Shown: positions 37,812 through 46,622, numbered from the stretch's first letter. The stretch: 64,000 nucleotides of DNA from Streptomyces asiaticus (GCF_018138715.1 NZ_JAGSHX010000006.1:8618001-8682000), one strand, 5' to 3'. A program made the numbers and translations. Notes: generated by a model from the sequence alone, not told the origin.

Positions 37812-38944
37812 GCGCCCGCCACACCGGTCCGCGCACCCTCGTCGTGCGGCTCGACAGCGCGGGAGACGTGCTGCTGGCCGGGCCCGCCGTACGGGCGGTG
37901 GCCGCCGGGTCGGCGTACACCGCGATGCTGTGCGGCCCGCTCGGCGAGCCCGCCGCCCGGATGCTGCCCGGCCTCGACGAGGTGCTGGTCCATGACGCGC
38001 CCTGGGTGGGCTTCGAGGCCCCGCCGGTGCGCCGCGAGCTCATCGACGCCCTCGTGGACTGCCTGGCCGCCCGCCGCTTCGACCGCGCGCTGATCCTCTC
38101 CTCGTACCACCAGAGCCCGCTGCCCGCCGCACTGCTGCTGAAGCTGGCCGGAATCCCCTGGACCGCCGCCGACAGCGAGCACTATCCCGGCACCCTGCTG
38201 GACCTGCGCCACCGGCGCGCGCCCCACCGCCACGAGGCGCGGGCCGCGCTCGACCTGGCCGAGGCGTCCGGCTTCGCCCTCCCGCCCGGCGACGAGGGCG
38301 CGCTGGCCCTGACCGCGCTGCCCGACACCGCCCCGCTCACCGGCACCGACCCCTATGTGGTGGTCCACCCCGGAGCCGCCGTGCCCGCCCGCGCCTGGAG
38401 CCCCGCGCGGGCCGCCCGGGCGGTGGCCGCGCTGGAGGAGGCCGGCCACCGCGTGGTGGTCACCGGCGGCCCGGCCGAGAAGGAGCTGACGGCCGACATC
38501 GCCGACGGCATCGCCCTCGACCTCGGCGGCCGCACCTCCTTCCCCGAACTGGCCGGAGTGCTCGCGGGCGCCGACGTGGTGGTGACCGGAAACACCGGGC
38601 CCTCCCATCTGGCCGCCGCCGTCGGCACCCCGGTCGTCTGCCTCTTCGCGCCCGTCGTCCCCGCCGAGCGCTGGGCCCCCTACCGGGTGCCGCACCGGCT
38701 GCTGGGCCGCCAGGACGCGGCGTGCGCGGGCAGCCGCGCCCGGGTCTGCCCGGTGCCGGGCCACCCCTGCCTGGACTCCGTCACCGACGCCGAGGTGCTC
38801 GCCGCCGTGGCCGCGCTGTCTGAGCCGGACGGGACCGCGCTGACGGCGCCGGACGTGGCCGCGCCGTCTGAGCCGGACGGAGCCGACGTGGCCGCCCCGG
38901 CGGCGCCGAACGGAGCCGACGACGACCGTAAGGAGCCCGAATGA
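37808..38944 (+). CDS. Glycosyltransferase family 9 (heptosyltransferase-like)
   Basis: 378 residues of the ADP-heptose:LPS heptosyltransferase (WaaC/WaaF) family. It starts RTLVVRLDSAGDVLLAGPAVRAV; the donor site is YVVVHPGAAVPARAWSPARAARAV, and GADVVVTGNTGPSHLAAAVGTPVVCLF is the family signature. The C-terminal 45 residues are Ala/Asp/Pro-rich repeats (SEPDG, AAP). In Gram-positives these enzymes are rare; next to gmhA, gmhB and hldE this one should transfer the heptose. Overlaps both neighbours by 4 bp. Confidence 0.88.
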   Translation: MSARHTGPRTLVVRLDSAGDVLLAGPAVRAVAAGSAYTAMLCGPLGEPAARMLPGLDEVLVHDAPWVGFEAPPVRRELIDALVDCLAARRFDRALILSSYHQSPLPAALLLKLAGIPWTAADSEHYPGTLLDLRHRRAPHRHEARAALDLAEASGFALPPGDEGALALTALPDTAPLTGTDPYVVVHPGAAVPARAWSPARAARAVAALEEAGHRVVVTGGPAEKELTADIADGIALDLGGRTSFPELAGVLAGADVVVTGNTGPSHLAAAVGTPVVCLFAPVVPAERWAPYRVPHRLLGRQDAACAGSRARVCPVPGHPCLDSVTDAEVLAAVAALSEPDGTALTAPDVAAPSEPDGADVAAPAAPNGADDDRKEPE

Positions 38945-39906
38945 ACGTCCTCCTGTGGCATGTGCACGGCTCCTGGACCACGGCCTTCGTCCAGGGCCCG
39001 CACCGCTGCCTGGTCCCCGTCCTCCCCGGCCGGGGCCCGGACGGACGCGGCCGGGCCCGCACCTACACCTGGCCCGACACGGTCACCGAGGTCACCCCGG
39101 AGGAGCTGCGGGACGCCCCCGTGGACCTGGTCGTCCTCCAGCGGCCCCACGAGGCCGAGCTGGCGAGGCGCTGGCTCGGCGGCCGCCGCCCCGGGCGCGA
39201 TGTGCCCGCCGTCTACCTGGAGCACAACGCGCCGGAGGGAGACGTCCCCGGCACCCGCCACCCCTGCGCCGACCGCGACGACCTCACCCTCGTCCACGTC
39301 ACCCACTTCAACCGGCTCTTCTGGGACAGCGGCCGCGCCCCCACCACCGTCATCGAGCACGGCATCGTCGACCCCGGCCACCGCTACACCGGGGAGCTGA
39401 CCCGCGCCGCCGTCGTCGTCAACGAACCGATCCGACGCGGCCGCCACACCGGCACCGATCTGCTGCCCGCCCTCAGCGACGCCGCCCCGCTGGACGTCTT
39501 CGGCATGGCGACCGAAGGACTCGCCGACCATCTCGGCCTGCCCCCCGACCGCTGCCGCGCCCACGACCTCCCCCAGGCCGAGCTGCACACCGCCATGGCG
39601 CGCCGCCGGGTGTATCTGCACCCCGTGCGCTGGACCTCGCTCGGTCTCTCCCTCCTGGAAGCCATGCACTTGGGGCTGCCCGTCGTCGCCCTGGCCGCCA
39701 CCGAGGCCGTCGAGGCGGTGCCGGCCGGGGCCGGGGTGCTCTCCACCCGCCCCGACGTCCTCGCCCGCGCGGTCCGCCGCTATCTGCGGGACCCCGACGC
39801 CGCCGCCGAGGACGGGGCACGGGCCCGCCGGGCGGCGCTCGACGCCTACGGACTCAAACGCTTCCTGGACGACTGGGAGCGGCTCATGGAGGAGGTGACC
39901 CGATGA
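38941..39906 (+). CDS. Glycosyltransferase, GT4-like
   Basis: 321 residues with a GT-B fold. The N-terminal half is less typical (MNVLLWHVHGSWTTAFVQGPH); VYLEHNAPEGDVPGTRHP could bind the acceptor. The C-terminal nucleotide-sugar half has YLHPVRWTSLGLSLLEAMHLGLPVVALAATEAVEAVP, with the conserved Glu-x7-Glu pattern partly kept. The sugar donor is unknown. Four-base overlaps with both neighbours put it in the same operon. Confidence 0.8.
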   Translation: MNVLLWHVHGSWTTAFVQGPHRCLVPVLPGRGPDGRGRARTYTWPDTVTEVTPEELRDAPVDLVVLQRPHEAELARRWLGGRRPGRDVPAVYLEHNAPEGDVPGTRHPCADRDDLTLVHVTHFNRLFWDSGRAPTTVIEHGIVDPGHRYTGELTRAAVVVNEPIRRGRHTGTDLLPALSDAAPLDVFGMATEGLADHLGLPPDRCRAHDLPQAELHTAMARRRVYLHPVRWTSLGLSLLEAMHLGLPVVALAATEAVEAVPAGAGVLSTRPDVLARAVRRYLRDPDAAAEDGARARRAALDAYGLKRFLDDWERLMEEVTR

Positions 39907-41147
39907 CTCCGCGCCACGGACCGCCCGAGCACCTGGACATCGCACTCGTCTCGGAGCACGCCAGCCCGCTCGCCCCGCTCGGCGGGGTGGACGCCGGCGG
40001 CCAGAACGTCCATGTCGCCCGGCTCGCCGCGGCCCTCGCCGACCGTGGCCACCGCGTCCGCGTCTACACCCGCCGCGACGCCCCCCACCTGCCCGTGACC
40101 GTCCGCCCGCACCCGGGCGTCGAGGTGCGGCACGTCCCCGCGGGCCCCGTCCGGCCACTTCCCAAGGACGACCTCCTGCCGTACATGCGGCGGTTCGGCG
40201 CCTATCTGGAAAGCGAATGGCGGGGCGCGCCACCCGATCTGGTGCACTCCCACTTCTGGATGTCCGGCGTCGCCTCGCTCCAGGCCACCCGCGCCCTCGG
40301 ACTGCCGCTCGCGCACACCTACCACGCGCTGGGCACCGTCAAGCGGCGCCACCAGAAGGACGCCGACACCAGCCCTGCCGACCGCGTCCCCTGGGAGACC
40401 GCCGTCGGGGAGGGCTGCGACCGGATCGTGGCCACCTGCCGCGACGAGGTCGGCGAACTGGCCGCCATGGGGCTGGACCCCGAGCGGATCACCGTCGTGC
40501 CCTGCGGAGTCGACCCGCGGCTGTTCACCCCGGCCGGGCCGGCGGCGCCCCGCCCGGCCCGCCGGGCCCTGCTCGCCCAGATCGGACGGCTCGTACCGCG
40601 CAAGGGGGCCGCCGTCTCCATCGCCGCGCTCACCCTGCTGCCGGACGCCGAACTCGTCATCGCCGGAGGACCGCCGTCCGCCCAGCTGAGCGATGACCCC
40701 GAGGCACGGCGGCTGCGGCGGCTCGCCGACCGCCTCGGCGTCGCCGACCGGGTCCGGCTCACCGGCGGACTGCCGCCGGAGCGGATGCCCGAACTGCTGC
40801 GCGCCGCCGACCTCGTGCTGTGCCCCGCCGACTACGAGCCCTTCGGGATCGTCCCCCTGGAGGCCATGAGCTGCGGAACGCCCGTCGTCGCCTCCGCCGT
40901 CGGCGGACAGTGCGACACCGTCGCCGACCCCGGCACCGGCCGGCTCGTCCCGCCCCGCGACCCGGTCGCCCTCGCCGAGGCCGCCGCCGCGCTCCTCGCC
41001 CGCCCGGCGGCGCGCGCGGCCTGCGGCGAGGCGGGCCGCCGGCGGGTGCTGACCCGTTACAGCTGGAACCGGGTGGCCGCCGCCACCGAGGCCGTGTACC
41101 ACGACGTCCTGACCCCGCACCAGGCACCCGTCACGGAGGCGGCATGA
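39903..41147 (+). CDS. Glycosyltransferase family 4
   Basis: 414 residues. LAPLGGVDAGGQNVHVARLAAALADRGHRV is the N-terminal GT4 loop and resembles sucrose-phosphate-synthase/MshA-like enzymes. VHSHFWMSGVASLQA and HTYHALGTVKRRHQ follow. The donor half has IGRLVPRKG and DYEPFGIVPLEAMSCGTPVVASAVGG with the EX7E motif. It might use UDP-GlcNAc or a heptose nucleotide. ATG 39903 overlaps the upstream stop by ATGA; the GmhA gene overlaps its end the same way. Confidence 0.88.
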   Translation: MTPRHGPPEHLDIALVSEHASPLAPLGGVDAGGQNVHVARLAAALADRGHRVRVYTRRDAPHLPVTVRPHPGVEVRHVPAGPVRPLPKDDLLPYMRRFGAYLESEWRGAPPDLVHSHFWMSGVASLQATRALGLPLAHTYHALGTVKRRHQKDADTSPADRVPWETAVGEGCDRIVATCRDEVGELAAMGLDPERITVVPCGVDPRLFTPAGPAAPRPARRALLAQIGRLVPRKGAAVSIAALTLLPDAELVIAGGPPSAQLSDDPEARRLRRLADRLGVADRVRLTGGLPPERMPELLRAADLVLCPADYEPFGIVPLEAMSCGTPVVASAVGGQCDTVADPGTGRLVPPRDPVALAEAAAALLARPAARAACGEAGRRRVLTRYSWNRVAAATEAVYHDVLTPHQAPVTEAA

Positions 41148-41890
41148 GCACCCGCGATCGTCCCCAGTCCCGCCCCCTGCCCCGGGACGCGGGGGTATCG
41201 GACACCGGCTCCCGCGCCCGTCGTCCGTCCCCGTCCGGATACGCGCCCGCGGGGACGGACACCGTCGACCGGCTGCGCGCCGCCCACGCCCACTGCCAGT
41301 CGCTCCAGGACGCGCTGGTGGCACTGCGCGACCACGGTCTGGAACAGATGGCCGAGTGGGGCCGCCACCTCGCCGCCATCCTCCCCGTCGGCGGCCGGCT
41401 GCTGGCCGCGGGCAACGGCGGCAGCGCCGCCCAGGCCCAGCACCTCACCGCCGAACTCGTCGGGCGCTACCAGCGGGAGCGGTCGGCGTACTCGGCCATC
41501 GCCCTGCACGCCGACACCTCCGCCGTCACCGCCATCGGCAACGACTACGGCTTCGAGGAGCTGTACGCCCGTCAGGTGGCCGCGCACGGCAGGCCCGGCG
41601 ATGTGCTGATGCTGATGTCCACCTCCGGCCGCAGCCCCAACCTGCTGGCCGCCGCCGACACCGGCCGGGCCGCCGGACTGTCCGTGTGGGCCATGACCGG
41701 CCCCCGGCCCAACCCGCTGGCCTTCCGCGCCGACGATGCCCTGTGCATCGGCTCCGACTCCACCGCCACCGTCCAGGAGGCGCATCTGGTCGCCCTGCAT
41801 CTGCTGTGCGAGACCTTCGACCACGAGATCGGGGTGGTGGACGGGGCGGTGCCCGCGGACGGGGTGGTGACGCCGTATTCGTCCTCATGA
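41144..41890 (+). CDS. gmhA: Phosphoheptose isomerase (SIS domain)
   Basis: 248 residues. After a 50-residue Arg/Pro-rich leader the SIS fold matches GmhA: LAAGNGGSAAQAQHLTAELVGRYQRERSAYSAIAL, DVLMLMSTSGRSPNLLAA, and the zinc/catalytic C-terminal TVQEAHLVALHLLCETFDHEI with Glu and His. The enzyme converts sedoheptulose 7-phosphate to D-glycero-D-manno-heptose 7-phosphate. A tandem 21-bp duplication covers its stop codon, placing hldE 43 bp further on. ATG 41144 overlaps the GT4 stop by ATGA. Confidence 0.92.
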   Translation: MSTRDRPQSRPLPRDAGVSDTGSRARRPSPSGYAPAGTDTVDRLRAAHAHCQSLQDALVALRDHGLEQMAEWGRHLAAILPVGGRLLAAGNGGSAAQAQHLTAELVGRYQRERSAYSAIALHADTSAVTAIGNDYGFEELYARQVAAHGRPGDVLMLMSTSGRSPNLLAAADTGRAAGLSVWAMTGPRPNPLAFRADDALCIGSDSTATVQEAHLVALHLLCETFDHEIGVVDGAVPADGVVTPYSSS

Positions 41891-41923
41891 GAGCCGTATC
41901 GGTCCTCATGAGGGCCATATCGG
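41882..41923. repeat. Two 21-bp tandem copies across the gmhA stop
   Basis: TCCTCATGAGAGCCGTATCGG (41882-41902) and a copy with two changes (41903-41923). The first contains the gmhA TGA; the second makes up most of the spacer before hldE. Confidence 0.85.
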
Positions 41924-41933
41924 AGGTGAGAGC

Positions 41934-43391
41934 ATGACCCCCGCCGCCCCGCGACCGCTCGTCGTCGTCGGAGACGTCCTGCTGGACCAGGACATCGACG
42001 GCGAGGCCACCCGCCTGACGCCGGACGCACCGGCACCCGTCATCGATGTGGACGTGGACCGAAGCCGCCCCGGGGGAGCGGGACTCGCCGCCACGCTCGC
42101 CGCGCGCCAGGGCCGTGAGGTCGTCCTGGTCACGGCGCTGGGCGACGACACCGCGAGCCAGACCGTGCGGAACGCGCTGACCCCGGGCGTGCGGCTGGTG
42201 GAGCTGCCGCTGGAGGGCACTCTTCCGGTCAAGACCCGTATCCGCGCCGGGGGCCGCCCGTTGGTCCGGGTCGATCGCGGCGGCGGCACCCCCGGGAATC
42301 CCGGCCCGGACGCTCTCGCCGCGCTCCGGGACGCCCGCGCCGTCCTGGTGGCAGATTACGGCCGCGGCACGGCCGCCGCGCTGCGGCGGCAACTGGGCGC
42401 CGCCGCCCGCCGGGTGCCCCTGGTCTGGGATCCGCATCCACGCGGTGAGCAGCCCGTGCCCGGCGCACGGCTCGCCACGCCCAGCGCCGCCGAGGCCCGC
42501 GCCCTGCTCGGCTCGGCCCGCCACGCCCTGTCCGGCGACGCAGACTCGCTGCACGCGCACGGCGGCCGGGGCGCCCGCCTCGCCGAACGCTGGCGGGCCG
42601 CGGCGGTCGCCGTGACCCTCGGCGAACTCGGCGCGGTGCTGGCCCTCCCGCACCGGGAGAACCCCATGTACGTGCCCGCGCCCCACCTGGCCCAGGGTGA
42701 CCCCTGCGGTGCCGGTGACTGCTTCGCCGCCACCGCGGCCGGGGCGCTGGCCGACGGGGCGCTCCCGGAGGAGGCGGTGCAGCTCGCCGTCGCCGAGGCG
42801 GCCGCGTTCGTCACGGCGGGCGGCGCCGGGAACCCCGCCCTCTGGGATCTCCCGGGCGGCCCCGGGCCCCACCCCACCGAGCTCCGCCGCCCCGCCGACG
42901 CCCACGCCCTCGCCGAGGCCGTCCGCGCCCGCGGCGGTACGGTCGTCGCCACCGGCGGCTGCTTCGACCTGCTGCACGCCGGGCACGTCGGGCTGCTACA
43001 GAACGCCCGCCGCATCGGCGACTGCCTCATCGTCTGCGTCAACTCCGACGCCTCCGTGGGGCGCCTCAAGGGGCCCGGCAGGCCCATCAACCCGGTGGCC
43101 GACCGGATCCGCGTCCTGTCCGGACTCGGCTGTGTGGACGCCGTCGCCGTCTTCGACGAGGACACCCCCGAACCCTTGCTACGGCAGCTGCGCCCCGATG
43201 TATGGGTCAAGGGCGGCGACTACAGCGCGGACGCCCTGCCCGAGACGGCCGTACTGCGCGACTGGGGCGGCCGGGCCCTCGTCCTGCCCTACCTGGACGG
43301 CCGCTCCACCACCGAACTGGCCCGCCGAGCCGCCCTGGGTCCCCACACCTCCACCCAGCCCGCCACGTCACCCCTCCACCCCCGCCAATGA
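41934..43391 (+). CDS. hldE: Bifunctional heptose-7-phosphate kinase / heptose-1-phosphate adenylyltransferase
   Basis: 485 residues. N-terminal PfkB kinase (1-300): VVGDVLLDQDIDGEATRLTPDAPAPVIDVD follows the HldE N-terminus, and the anion hole and base are in GDPCGAGDCFAA. C-terminal nucleotidyltransferase (about 325-470): TGGCFDLLHAGHVGLLQNAR (HxGH), NSDASVGRLKGPGRPINP, then WVKGGDYSADALPET and DGRSTTEL. It phosphorylates heptose 7-phosphate at C1 and later adenylates the GmhB product to give ADP-heptose. In actinobacteria the two halves are often separate (HldA/HldC), so the fused form is notable. GGAGGTGAG precedes the start. Confidence 0.93.
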   Translation: MTPAAPRPLVVVGDVLLDQDIDGEATRLTPDAPAPVIDVDVDRSRPGGAGLAATLAARQGREVVLVTALGDDTASQTVRNALTPGVRLVELPLEGTLPVKTRIRAGGRPLVRVDRGGGTPGNPGPDALAALRDARAVLVADYGRGTAAALRRQLGAAARRVPLVWDPHPRGEQPVPGARLATPSAAEARALLGSARHALSGDADSLHAHGGRGARLAERWRAAAVAVTLGELGAVLALPHRENPMYVPAPHLAQGDPCGAGDCFAATAAGALADGALPEEAVQLAVAEAAAFVTAGGAGNPALWDLPGGPGPHPTELRRPADAHALAEAVRARGGTVVATGGCFDLLHAGHVGLLQNARRIGDCLIVCVNSDASVGRLKGPGRPINPVADRIRVLSGLGCVDAVAVFDEDTPEPLLRQLRPDVWVKGGDYSADALPETAVLRDWGGRALVLPYLDGRSTTELARRAALGPHTSTQPATSPLHPRQ

Positions 43392-44455
43392 CCGGCCGCC
43401 CTGCCGCCGACGGCCCCGGCAGCCCTGACCATCCCGCGTCCGAGACCCCCGGCCGCCCTGCCGCCGACCGCCCGCGGCTGGTGGTCCTACGGGCCCTCGG
43501 GCTCGGCGATCTGCTCACCGCCGTGCCCGCCCTGCGCGCGCTGCGGCGGGCCCATCCCGGCCATGAACTGCTGCTCGTCGCGCCCGCCCGGCAGGCCCAC
43601 GCCGCCCTCGCCACGGGAGCCGTCGACCGGGTGATCCCCGCCTCGGCCCCCGGCCGGGCCGTCCCCGGCCGGATCGACTGGAGCGGGCCGCCGCCCGATG
43701 TCGCGGTGGACCTCCACGGCAACGGCCCGGCCAGCCACCGCCCGCTGTCCCGGCTGCGCCCGGCCCGGCTGCTGGCCTACGCCCACCCCCCGGAGCGGAC
43801 CGCCGGGCCCCCGTGGCGCGAGGACGAGCACGAGCGGGACCGCTGGTGCCGTCTGCTCTCCTGGTACGGCATCCCTGCCGATCCCCAGGACCTGCGCATC
43901 CGCGCACCCGAGCGCCCCTCGCCCGCGCCGGGCGCCGTGGTGATCCACCCCGGTGCGGACGCGGCGGCGCGCCGGTGGCCGGCCGCGCGGTTCGCGGCCG
44001 TGGGCGCCGCGCTGCGCGCCGCCGGCCACCGGATCGTGATTACCGCCGGCGCCGGGGAGGCCGGCCTGGCCCAGGACGTGGCGCGGCGCGCCGGGCTGCC
44101 CGGGTCGGCCGTGCTGGGCGGCGACACCGACCCGCCGTTCGCCGAACTGGCCGCGCTGGTGGGCCAGGCGCGTGCGGTGATCGTCGGCGACACCGGTCTG
44201 GCGCATCTGGCGACCGCCGTGGGCACACCGTCCGTCGTCCTCTTCGGCCCGGTTGCCCCCAGGCTGTGGGGCCCGCCGCCCGGCCCGCCGCACCGGGCGC
44301 TCTGGCACCCGGACGATGACGCCGCCCGCCCGGGTGACGCCCACGGAAACGTCCCGGACGAGCGGCTGTTGCGGATCACGGTGCCAGAGGTCCTGGAGGC
44401 CCTCACCCGGCTCCCCGGCCCCGCGCGGCTCGCGCTCACCGGCGCCGGAGGCTGA
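43388..44455 (+). CDS. Glycosyltransferase family 9, second copy
   Basis: 355 residues. RLVVLRALGLGDLLTAVPALRALRRAHP is the WaaC/WaaF-like start after a 28-residue disordered leader with two GRPAAD repeats. DLHGNGPASHRPLSRLRPARLLAYAH matches the middle region, VVIHPGADAAARRWPAARFAAVG binds the donor, and VIVGDTGLAHLATAVGTPSVVLFG is the C-terminal signature. Similarity to the GT9 at 37808 is low outside the signatures, so they probably act at different acceptors. ATG 43388 overlaps hldE by ATGA. Last gene of the plus-strand cluster. Confidence 0.88.
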   Translation: MTGRPAADGPGSPDHPASETPGRPAADRPRLVVLRALGLGDLLTAVPALRALRRAHPGHELLLVAPARQAHAALATGAVDRVIPASAPGRAVPGRIDWSGPPPDVAVDLHGNGPASHRPLSRLRPARLLAYAHPPERTAGPPWREDEHERDRWCRLLSWYGIPADPQDLRIRAPERPSPAPGAVVIHPGADAAARRWPAARFAAVGAALRAAGHRIVITAGAGEAGLAQDVARRAGLPGSAVLGGDTDPPFAELAALVGQARAVIVGDTGLAHLATAVGTPSVVLFGPVAPRLWGPPPGPPHRALWHPDDDAARPGDAHGNVPDERLLRITVPEVLEALTRLPGPARLALTGAGG

Positions 44456-44481
44456 CCCCGCACCCAACCACTGGCTATGAG

Positions 44482-44517
44482 CCCACCACCGGCTCCGTGC
44501 CCACCACCGGCTCCGTG
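44482..44517. repeat. Perfect 18-bp tandem duplication at a convergent junction
   Basis: CCCACCACCGGCTCCGTG occurs twice in a row, with a decayed third copy just upstream. It lies in the 127-bp gap between the GT9 stop and the convergent frameshifted GT2. Confidence 0.9.
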
Positions 44518-44582
44518 CCCGCGCCCGTAAGGCGTTCACCGGGTGGCGGGCGACGCTCGGCCGGGTACCCGGGCCCCTGCGG

Positions 44583-45538
44583 TCACCCCACATAGCGCCG
44601 GGCCGTGGACACCCGCTGGGTCTCGTCCAGCAGGCGCAGCCCTCGCTCGACCCGGTTCGGTACCACGGCCCGGTGGGCGAGTGTGCCGGGCAGGCCTGCC
44701 AGGGCCTGGGCGAAGGCGTGCAGGCTGGCCCGGTCGCGGGGGACCGCGCGGGCCAGGAAGAGGGTGCGGCGGGCGGCGGAGGTGAGGGGCGGCGCTGCCA
44801 GGTGAACCACAGGGTGTTCCGCAGACCACGCACCCGCCGGGCCGTGGTGTCGCGGGCGTCCGACGGCGCGTGGTGGATGACCGGCCCGGGCGCGAAAACC
44901 AGCCACCAGCCGAGGGCCGCGAGATCGGCGGCGAGCAGTTCCTCCTCGCCGCCGAGCCACAGCCGGGGCGAAAACCCGCCCACCGAACGGAAGGCGGCGG
45001 TGCGCACGCAGGTCGCGGCGGCGAGGACGGAGCCCAGCGCCGGGCCCGGCAGCCACCGTGGGCCCGGCACCGGCGAGGAGCGCAGCTCCGCCACGATGGG
45101 GTCCTCGGTGCCCTCGGGCTCGACGAGGATCCGGGCCGTCACCGACGCCAGCCCCGGATGGCGGTCCAGCAGGTCCGCGGCCGCCGCCAGGGACCCCGGC
45201 GCCCACCAGGAGTCGTCGTCGCAGAAGGCGACGTAGGGCGTCAGCACCTGCCGTACGGCCACGTTCCGGCCCACGGCGCCGAGGTTGCGGCCGGGGCGCA
45301 ACAGCGTCACCCGCGGATGGAGCCGGGCCACCGCCTCGGCGGTGCCGTCCGTGGACCCGTTGTCGGTGACGATCACGGGCGGCCGCTCAGGGAGTTCGGC
45401 CAGCCGGTCCAGGGTGTGCAGCAGTTCGTCCCGACGGTCGCGGGTGATGATGACGACCGTCGTGCGGCCGTCGGCGTTCCCTTCGCCCTGGTCCTGGTCC
45501 TGGTCCTGGTCCTGGTTCTGGTCCTGGTCATCGGTCAT
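44583..45538 (-). pseudogene. Glycosyltransferase family 2 with a frameshift
   Basis: From ATG 45538 the frame encodes a GT2 similar throughout to the neighbour at 45528-46445 (VVIITRDRRDELLHTLDRLAELPERPPVIVTDNGSTDGT, YVAFCDDDSWWAPGSL, GGEEELLAADLAALGWW). Near 44786-44789 one base is missing in a run of four G (plus strand). The homologous end, RRPLTSAARRTLFLARAVPRDRASLH, continues in another frame to TGA at 44583. The intact product would be about 318 residues. Either the gene is newly broken or the base was lost in sequencing. It carries an Asp-Gln repeat at its N-terminus. Confidence 0.75.
45488..45529. repeat. Hexanucleotide repeat coding for Asp-Gln
   Basis: Seven 6-bp units CTGGTC (one is CTGGTT), read on the minus strand as alternating Asp and Gln (one Asn), at residues 4-17 of the GT2 gene. 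Unit gain or loss changes length but not frame. Confidence 0.9.
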
Positions 45539-46445
45539 GGGCGCCCTGCCTCTCCTCCCGTCGGGGTTCGTCGTCCATCCGCTGCCCGTCCACGCGCCGG
45601 GCGGCCTCCTCGACCCACGGCGGCAGCGCCCGGCGCTGCCACAGCGCGGCCGGCAGCCGGGCGAGCAGACCGCCCAGCGCGGCCCGCGCGACCGGGTCCC
45701 GCCCGGCCTCGGTGAGCAGCCCGGCGGTGCGCCGGGCGGCGAGCGGCAGCGGGCGGCGCAGCCAGCAGCCGATCAGCTCGTTGCGCCGCATCACGGCGGT
45801 GCGGCCCGTGCGCGGTGCGGGGGCCGGATGGTGGTGGGCGACCACCTCGGGGCAGTACGAGACGCCCCAGCCCATCGCGGCGAGGTCATAGGCGAGCAGC
45901 GTCTCCTCGCCGCCGAAGAAGATCAGCGGATGGAAGCCGCCCGCCTCCAGGAAGGCGTCGCGGCGCACCACGGCCCCGCAGGCGAGGAAGCCGAACACCT
46001 CGGGGCCGGGAAGGTCCTCGGCCCGCCCCGCGGGGGAGGCGGCCAACAGGGCGTTGAGCGGATCGGGCCGCTCCTCCGGGCCGACCCGCACCTGGGCCGC
46101 CAGCAGTCCCAGCCGCGAATGGGCGTTCAGCAGGGTGGCCGCCCGCGCCAGGGCGCCTGGCCGCCACCAGGAGTCGTCGTCGCTGAAGGCCACATAGGGT
46201 GTGCCGATGGCGCGTACGCCGTCGTTGCGTGCGAGCGCGCCGCGGTTGGCCCTGTGCGCCAGGACCCGAACCCGGGGAAAACGCTCGGCGACCATGGCCC
46301 GGGTGTGGTCCGTCGAGCCGTTGTCCACGACCAGGACCGGTGGCCGCTCCGGCAGGGCGGTGAGGTGTTCCAGGGCGGTGGCGAGTCCTTCGGCGCGGTC
46401 GCGGGTGGCGAGGACCACGCCGACGGCGGGGCCCGGCGCGTTCAT
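45528..46445 (-). CDS. Glycosyltransferase family 2
   Basis: 305 residues. GVVLATRDRAEGLATALEHLTALPERPPVLVVDNGSTDHT, YVAFSDDDSWWRPGAL (DDD) and FGGEETLLAYDLAAMGWG show a GT-A inverting transferase. The C-terminus has PLPLAARRTAGLLTEAG and a helical end. A paralogue follows immediately, its start overlapping this stop by 11 bp. ATG 46445 is chosen because TGAGGGCC is upstream and the DNA before it looks non-coding. Oriented opposite to the glycan cluster but probably part of the same pathway. Confidence 0.87.
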   Translation of the reverse strand: MNAPGPAVGVVLATRDRAEGLATALEHLTALPERPPVLVVDNGSTDHTRAMVAERFPRVRVLAHRANRGALARNDGVRAIGTPYVAFSDDDSWWRPGALARAATLLNAHSRLGLLAAQVRVGPEERPDPLNALLAASPAGRAEDLPGPEVFGFLACGAVVRRDAFLEAGGFHPLIFFGGEETLLAYDLAAMGWGVSYCPEVVAHHHPAPAPRTGRTAVMRRNELIGCWLRRPLPLAARRTAGLLTEAGRDPVARAALGGLLARLPAALWQRRALPPWVEEAARRVDGQRMDDEPRREERQGAHDR

Positions 46446-46546
46446 GGCCCTCAGGTACCCGGCGCCCCGGCCGCTATGCGAGACGCCGCGCCGGGCTCCT
46501 ATGCGATGCGCACCCGGCCGTCCATACCGGCGCGCCGCCGTCAAGG

Positions 46547-46560
46547 GTGATGTATGTCAC
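46547..46560. promoter_or_regulatory. Crp-like binding site
   Basis: GTGATGTATGTCAC fits the GTG-N6-GNCAC motif reported for Streptomyces Crp and is nearly palindromic (GTGA-N6-TCAC). It sits in the divergent region between the GT2 pair and the unknown gene at 46623, just upstream of the -35 proposed for the latter. Confidence 0.5.
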
Positions 46561-46586
46561 GTTCGACACCGTCGTTCCGTGGGTAC
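46561..46586 (+). promoter_or_regulatory. Candidate stress-sigma promoter
   Basis: GTTC at 46561-46564, 16 bp, then GGGTAC at 46581-46586: similar to sigma-B/F-type promoters. It is 37 bp before the proposed TTG start of the unknown gene. Confidence 0.35.
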
Positions 46587-46622
46587 GGTGCTGACAGCTA
46601 TCGCGCAAGAGGAGCGGCTCGT

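Noticed and set aside
33282..44455. Lipopolysaccharide core locus
   Set aside because: Gram-positive genome with no lipid A or other LPS genes; heptose enzymes are likely used for another glycan or metabolite.
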